A DNA stretch of 6,711 nt from CAZZBK01 sp964652155 (GTDB lineage Bacteria > Planctomycetota > Planctomycetia > Pirellulales > PNKZ01): contig CAZZBK010000218.1 in assembly GCA_964652155.1 (NCBI GenBank), positions 1 through 6,711 of the forward strand, read 5' to 3'. Both the position numbers and the translations under genes were made by a program. The notes below the pieces were generated by a model. That model did no database searches and was not told the origin of the DNA. It saw only the letters and a list, made by a program, of their open reading frames with translations. This document shows positions 5,058-6,711 of the stretch, piece by piece; position 1 is the stretch's first letter; every line of letters begins with the position of its first letter.

Positions 5058-6582
5058 GTCGCCTCCTCATTCTACCGGTCATGTCGTCATTGTCGGGGCC
5101 GGACCGGGCGATCCGGGACTCATTACCCTGCGCGGACACAACGCCGTCGCCGCCGCCGACCTGATCGTCTACGACTACCTGGTCAACCCGCAAGTGCTCG
5201 CGGTGGCTCGCAAAGATGCCGAACTCGTCTGCCTCGGGCGTCACGGCCGCGATCGGATCCTCTCGCAAGCCGAGGTCAACGAACGGCTCATCCTGGCAGC
5301 CCAGGCCGGAAAACAGGTGGTCCGGCTCAAGTCGGGCGACCCGGCCGTGTTCGCCCGCATTGGCGAAGAGACCCATGCGCTGGTCGAGGCCGGCGTGTCG
5401 CTCGAGATCGTGCCGGGCATCACCGCCGCGTTGGCGGCGGGCTCGCACGCCGGCATCCCGCTCACGCATCGCGACAGCGCCAGCGCCGTCGCCCTGGTGA
5501 CTGGACACGAGCAGGACGAGAAAACCTCGCCGCTGATCGACTACCGCGCCCTGGCCAGTTTTCCCGGCACGCTCGTGTTCTACATGGGCGTGACGACCGT
5601 GGGTCAGTGGTCGCGACTGCTCATCGAGGGGGGCAAGAGCCCGCAGACGCCGGTGGCGGTCGTGCGGCGTTGCTCCTGGCCCGATCAGACCGTGTATCGC
5701 ACGACGCTCAATTCGCTGCCGGCGCTGGTTGAGCAAAAACGGCTTCGCCCGCCGGTGATCTTTATCGTTGGCGAGGTCGTGACGGCCGAGGCCACGGTGA
5801 GCTGGTTCGCCAGCCGCCCGCTGTTCGGCCAGCGGATCGTGGTCACGCGCCCCGAGACGGCGGGCCCCGAACCGCTCCGCGAGTTGCTCGAGTCGGCTGG
5901 CGCGGCGGTCTATTGCCACGCGGCGATCGAGCTGCGCGAGCCCGACGATTGGGCACCCCTCGACCGCGCGATCGATGACTTGGCCCAAGGCGCGTTCGAT
6001 TGGGTCGTCTTCTCGAGCGCCAACGGAGTACGGGCCTTCCTCGATCGCATCGTGGCCACGCAGCGTGACCTGCGCGTGCTCGGCCGCACGCGGCTCGCCG
6101 CGATCGGCCCCGGCACCGATCAAGCGCTGCTCGACTATCACCTGCGCGCCGACCGCGTGCCGCAAGAGTATCGGGCCGAGGCGCTGGCCGACGCGCTGAG
6201 CGTCGACGCGGCCGGGCAACGCTTCTTGCTCATCCGCGCCAGCCGGGGCCGCGAAGTGCTCGCCGAGCGTTTGCAGGCGGCCCGCGGAGCGGTCACCCAG
6301 GTGATCGCCTATCGCAGCACCGACGTGACCACGCCGCTCCCCGAGGTCGCCGCCGATTTATCGACCGGCCGCATCCATTGGGTCACGGTCACCAGTTCCG
6401 CGATCGCGCGCTCGATCGTGCAGCTCTTTGGCTCCGATCTGCAACGGACTCGGCTGGCGAGCATCAGCCCGGTCACCTCGTCGACCTTGCGTGAGTTGGG
6501 TTTCGAGCCGGCGGTCGAGGCCCGCGAGTACACGATGCGCGGCCTGGTGAGCGCGATCGTCGAGGCCTGCGGCCGCACATAG
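5050..6582 (+). CDS. cobA-hemD: Fused uroporphyrinogen-III C-methyltransferase / uroporphyrinogen-III synthase (CobA-HemD)
   Basis: This 510-aa two-domain enzyme serves tetrapyrrole synthesis in the cytosol. Residues about 10-250 form the SAM-dependent methyltransferase (SUMT) domain. It has the glycine-rich VGAGPGDPGLITLRG (15-29), RLKSGDPAVFARIGEE (92-107) and VPGITAALAAGSHAGIPLTHR (121-141), followed by VALVTGH (147-153). It methylates uroporphyrinogen III twice to give precorrin-2. Residues about 258-507 are HemD, which cyclises hydroxymethylbilane with ring-D inversion: IVVTRPE (263-269), WVVFSSANGVRAF (318-330), AAIGPGT (350-356), FLLIRASRGRE (392-402) and WVTVTSSAIARS (444-455). Both domains look complete. 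Fusion couples synthesis of the intermediate to its diversion toward siroheme and possibly B12; no other pathway gene is in the window. The frame stays open upstream to 3526, but that part is antisense to the TPR gene, so I chose ATG 5050, where SUMT homology begins. No clear Shine-Dalgarno site precedes it. Confidence 0.95.
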   Translation: MPKSPPHSTGHVVIVGAGPGDPGLITLRGHNAVAAADLIVYDYLVNPQVLAVARKDAELVCLGRHGRDRILSQAEVNERLILAAQAGKQVVRLKSGDPAVFARIGEETHALVEAGVSLEIVPGITAALAAGSHAGIPLTHRDSASAVALVTGHEQDEKTSPLIDYRALASFPGTLVFYMGVTTVGQWSRLLIEGGKSPQTPVAVVRRCSWPDQTVYRTTLNSLPALVEQKRLRPPVIFIVGEVVTAEATVSWFASRPLFGQRIVVTRPETAGPEPLRELLESAGAAVYCHAAIELREPDDWAPLDRAIDDLAQGAFDWVVFSSANGVRAFLDRIVATQRDLRVLGRTRLAAIGPGTDQALLDYHLRADRVPQEYRAEALADALSVDAAGQRFLLIRASRGREVLAERLQAARGAVTQVIAYRSTDVTTPLPEVAADLSTGRIHWVTVTSSAIARSIVQLFGSDLQRTRLASISPVTSSTLRELGFEPAVEAREYTMRGLVSAIVEACGRT

Positions 6583-6594
6583 GTTATTCGATCT

Positions 6595-6652
6595 ACCCAA
6601 GCCGGCGACTGTGTCGCCGAGGTGTTACGGCGACATAGTCGCCGGCTTGGGT
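6595..6652. repeat. Inverted pair of hairpins after cobA-hemD (REPIN-like or terminator)
   Basis: The arms 6595-6619 and 6628-6652 are reverse complements over 25 bp with one difference, around an 8-nt loop. Each arm contains its own hairpin: CGGCGAC-TGT-GTCGCCG at 6603-6619 and CGGCGAC-ATA-GTCGCCG at 6628-6644. The single difference lies in the triloop, and in plus-strand RNA it is still a G-U pair, so a fully paired 25-bp stem is possible. It begins 12 nt after the cobA-hemD stop and could end or protect that transcript, but no T-run follows, so a classical intrinsic terminator is not shown. The layout, two palindromes with asymmetric ACCCAAGC tails in inverted orientation, equally fits a REP doublet. 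Confidence 0.7.
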
Positions 6653-6711
6653 TAGCAACACGCCTCGCTGCAATCGTTACGATCGGCGACCTTTCGCAGT
6701 GACCGTGGCTC

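Noticed and set aside
5032..6219. Minus-strand open frame of 395 codons across cobA-hemD.
   Set aside because: It is antisense to two well-conserved enzyme domains; the translation is Arg/Gly/Asp-rich with no family features.
6653..6711. Possible start or end of another gene.
   Set aside because: About 60 nt without a start with a ribosome binding site or a recognisable peptide; too short to judge.

Overview
The window is GC-rich and carries five convincing protein genes, a short repeat island with a 100-N assembly gap, and two hairpin-paired intergenic elements. The gene set suggests a planctomycete, perhaps a Pirellulales-like lineage. It includes a fused CobA-HemD protein, a TPR gene directly upstream of rpsT, a Gly/Tyr/Pro-rich exported TPR protein and a hypothetical of a type I associate with planctomycetes. 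This assignment is an inference from gene content and style; there is no rRNA here to settle it. The gap suggests a draft or metagenome scaffold.

Layout. Positions 1-128 hold no gene I can support apart from the ribosome binding site of the first CDS. Positions 129-812 (+) encode a membrane zinc metallopeptidase of the YugP family. It converges, with a 23-nt gap, on an exported TPR protein on the minus strand (836-1909). That protein has a GYVTPG repeat tract encoded by an 18-bp tandem repeat. A 254-bp divergent intergenic region with weak candidate promoters leads to a 177-aa conserved-looking protein of unknown function (2164-2697, +).

Positions 2698-3163 are a non-coding repeat island. 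In order it holds a 7-nt-period pyrimidine-rich microsatellite, a 164-bp inverted-repeat element whose arms are themselves hairpins (REPIN-like), a 28-nt-period repeat, an exact 100-N gap flanked by identical 55-mers, and a duplicated 11-mer that runs into the rpsT stop codon.

On the minus strand, a 482-aa cytosolic TPR protein (3490-4938) lies 47 nt upstream of rpsT (3164-3442), and the two probably form an operon. Divergent from it is a 510-aa CobA-HemD fusion (5050-6582, +). It would convert hydroxymethylbilane to uroporphyrinogen III and then to precorrin-2, feeding siroheme and, where present, cobalamin synthesis. A second inverted pair of hairpins follows 12 nt after its stop (6595-6652). 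The last ~60 nt contain nothing I can call.

Apart from the TPR-rpsT pair, the genes look like independent housekeeping or conserved units. I see no defence system, phage, transposase gene, tRNA, rRNA or CRISPR array. The most interesting signals are the two unrelated REPIN-like elements, in each of which the only difference between the arms lies in the hairpin loop.
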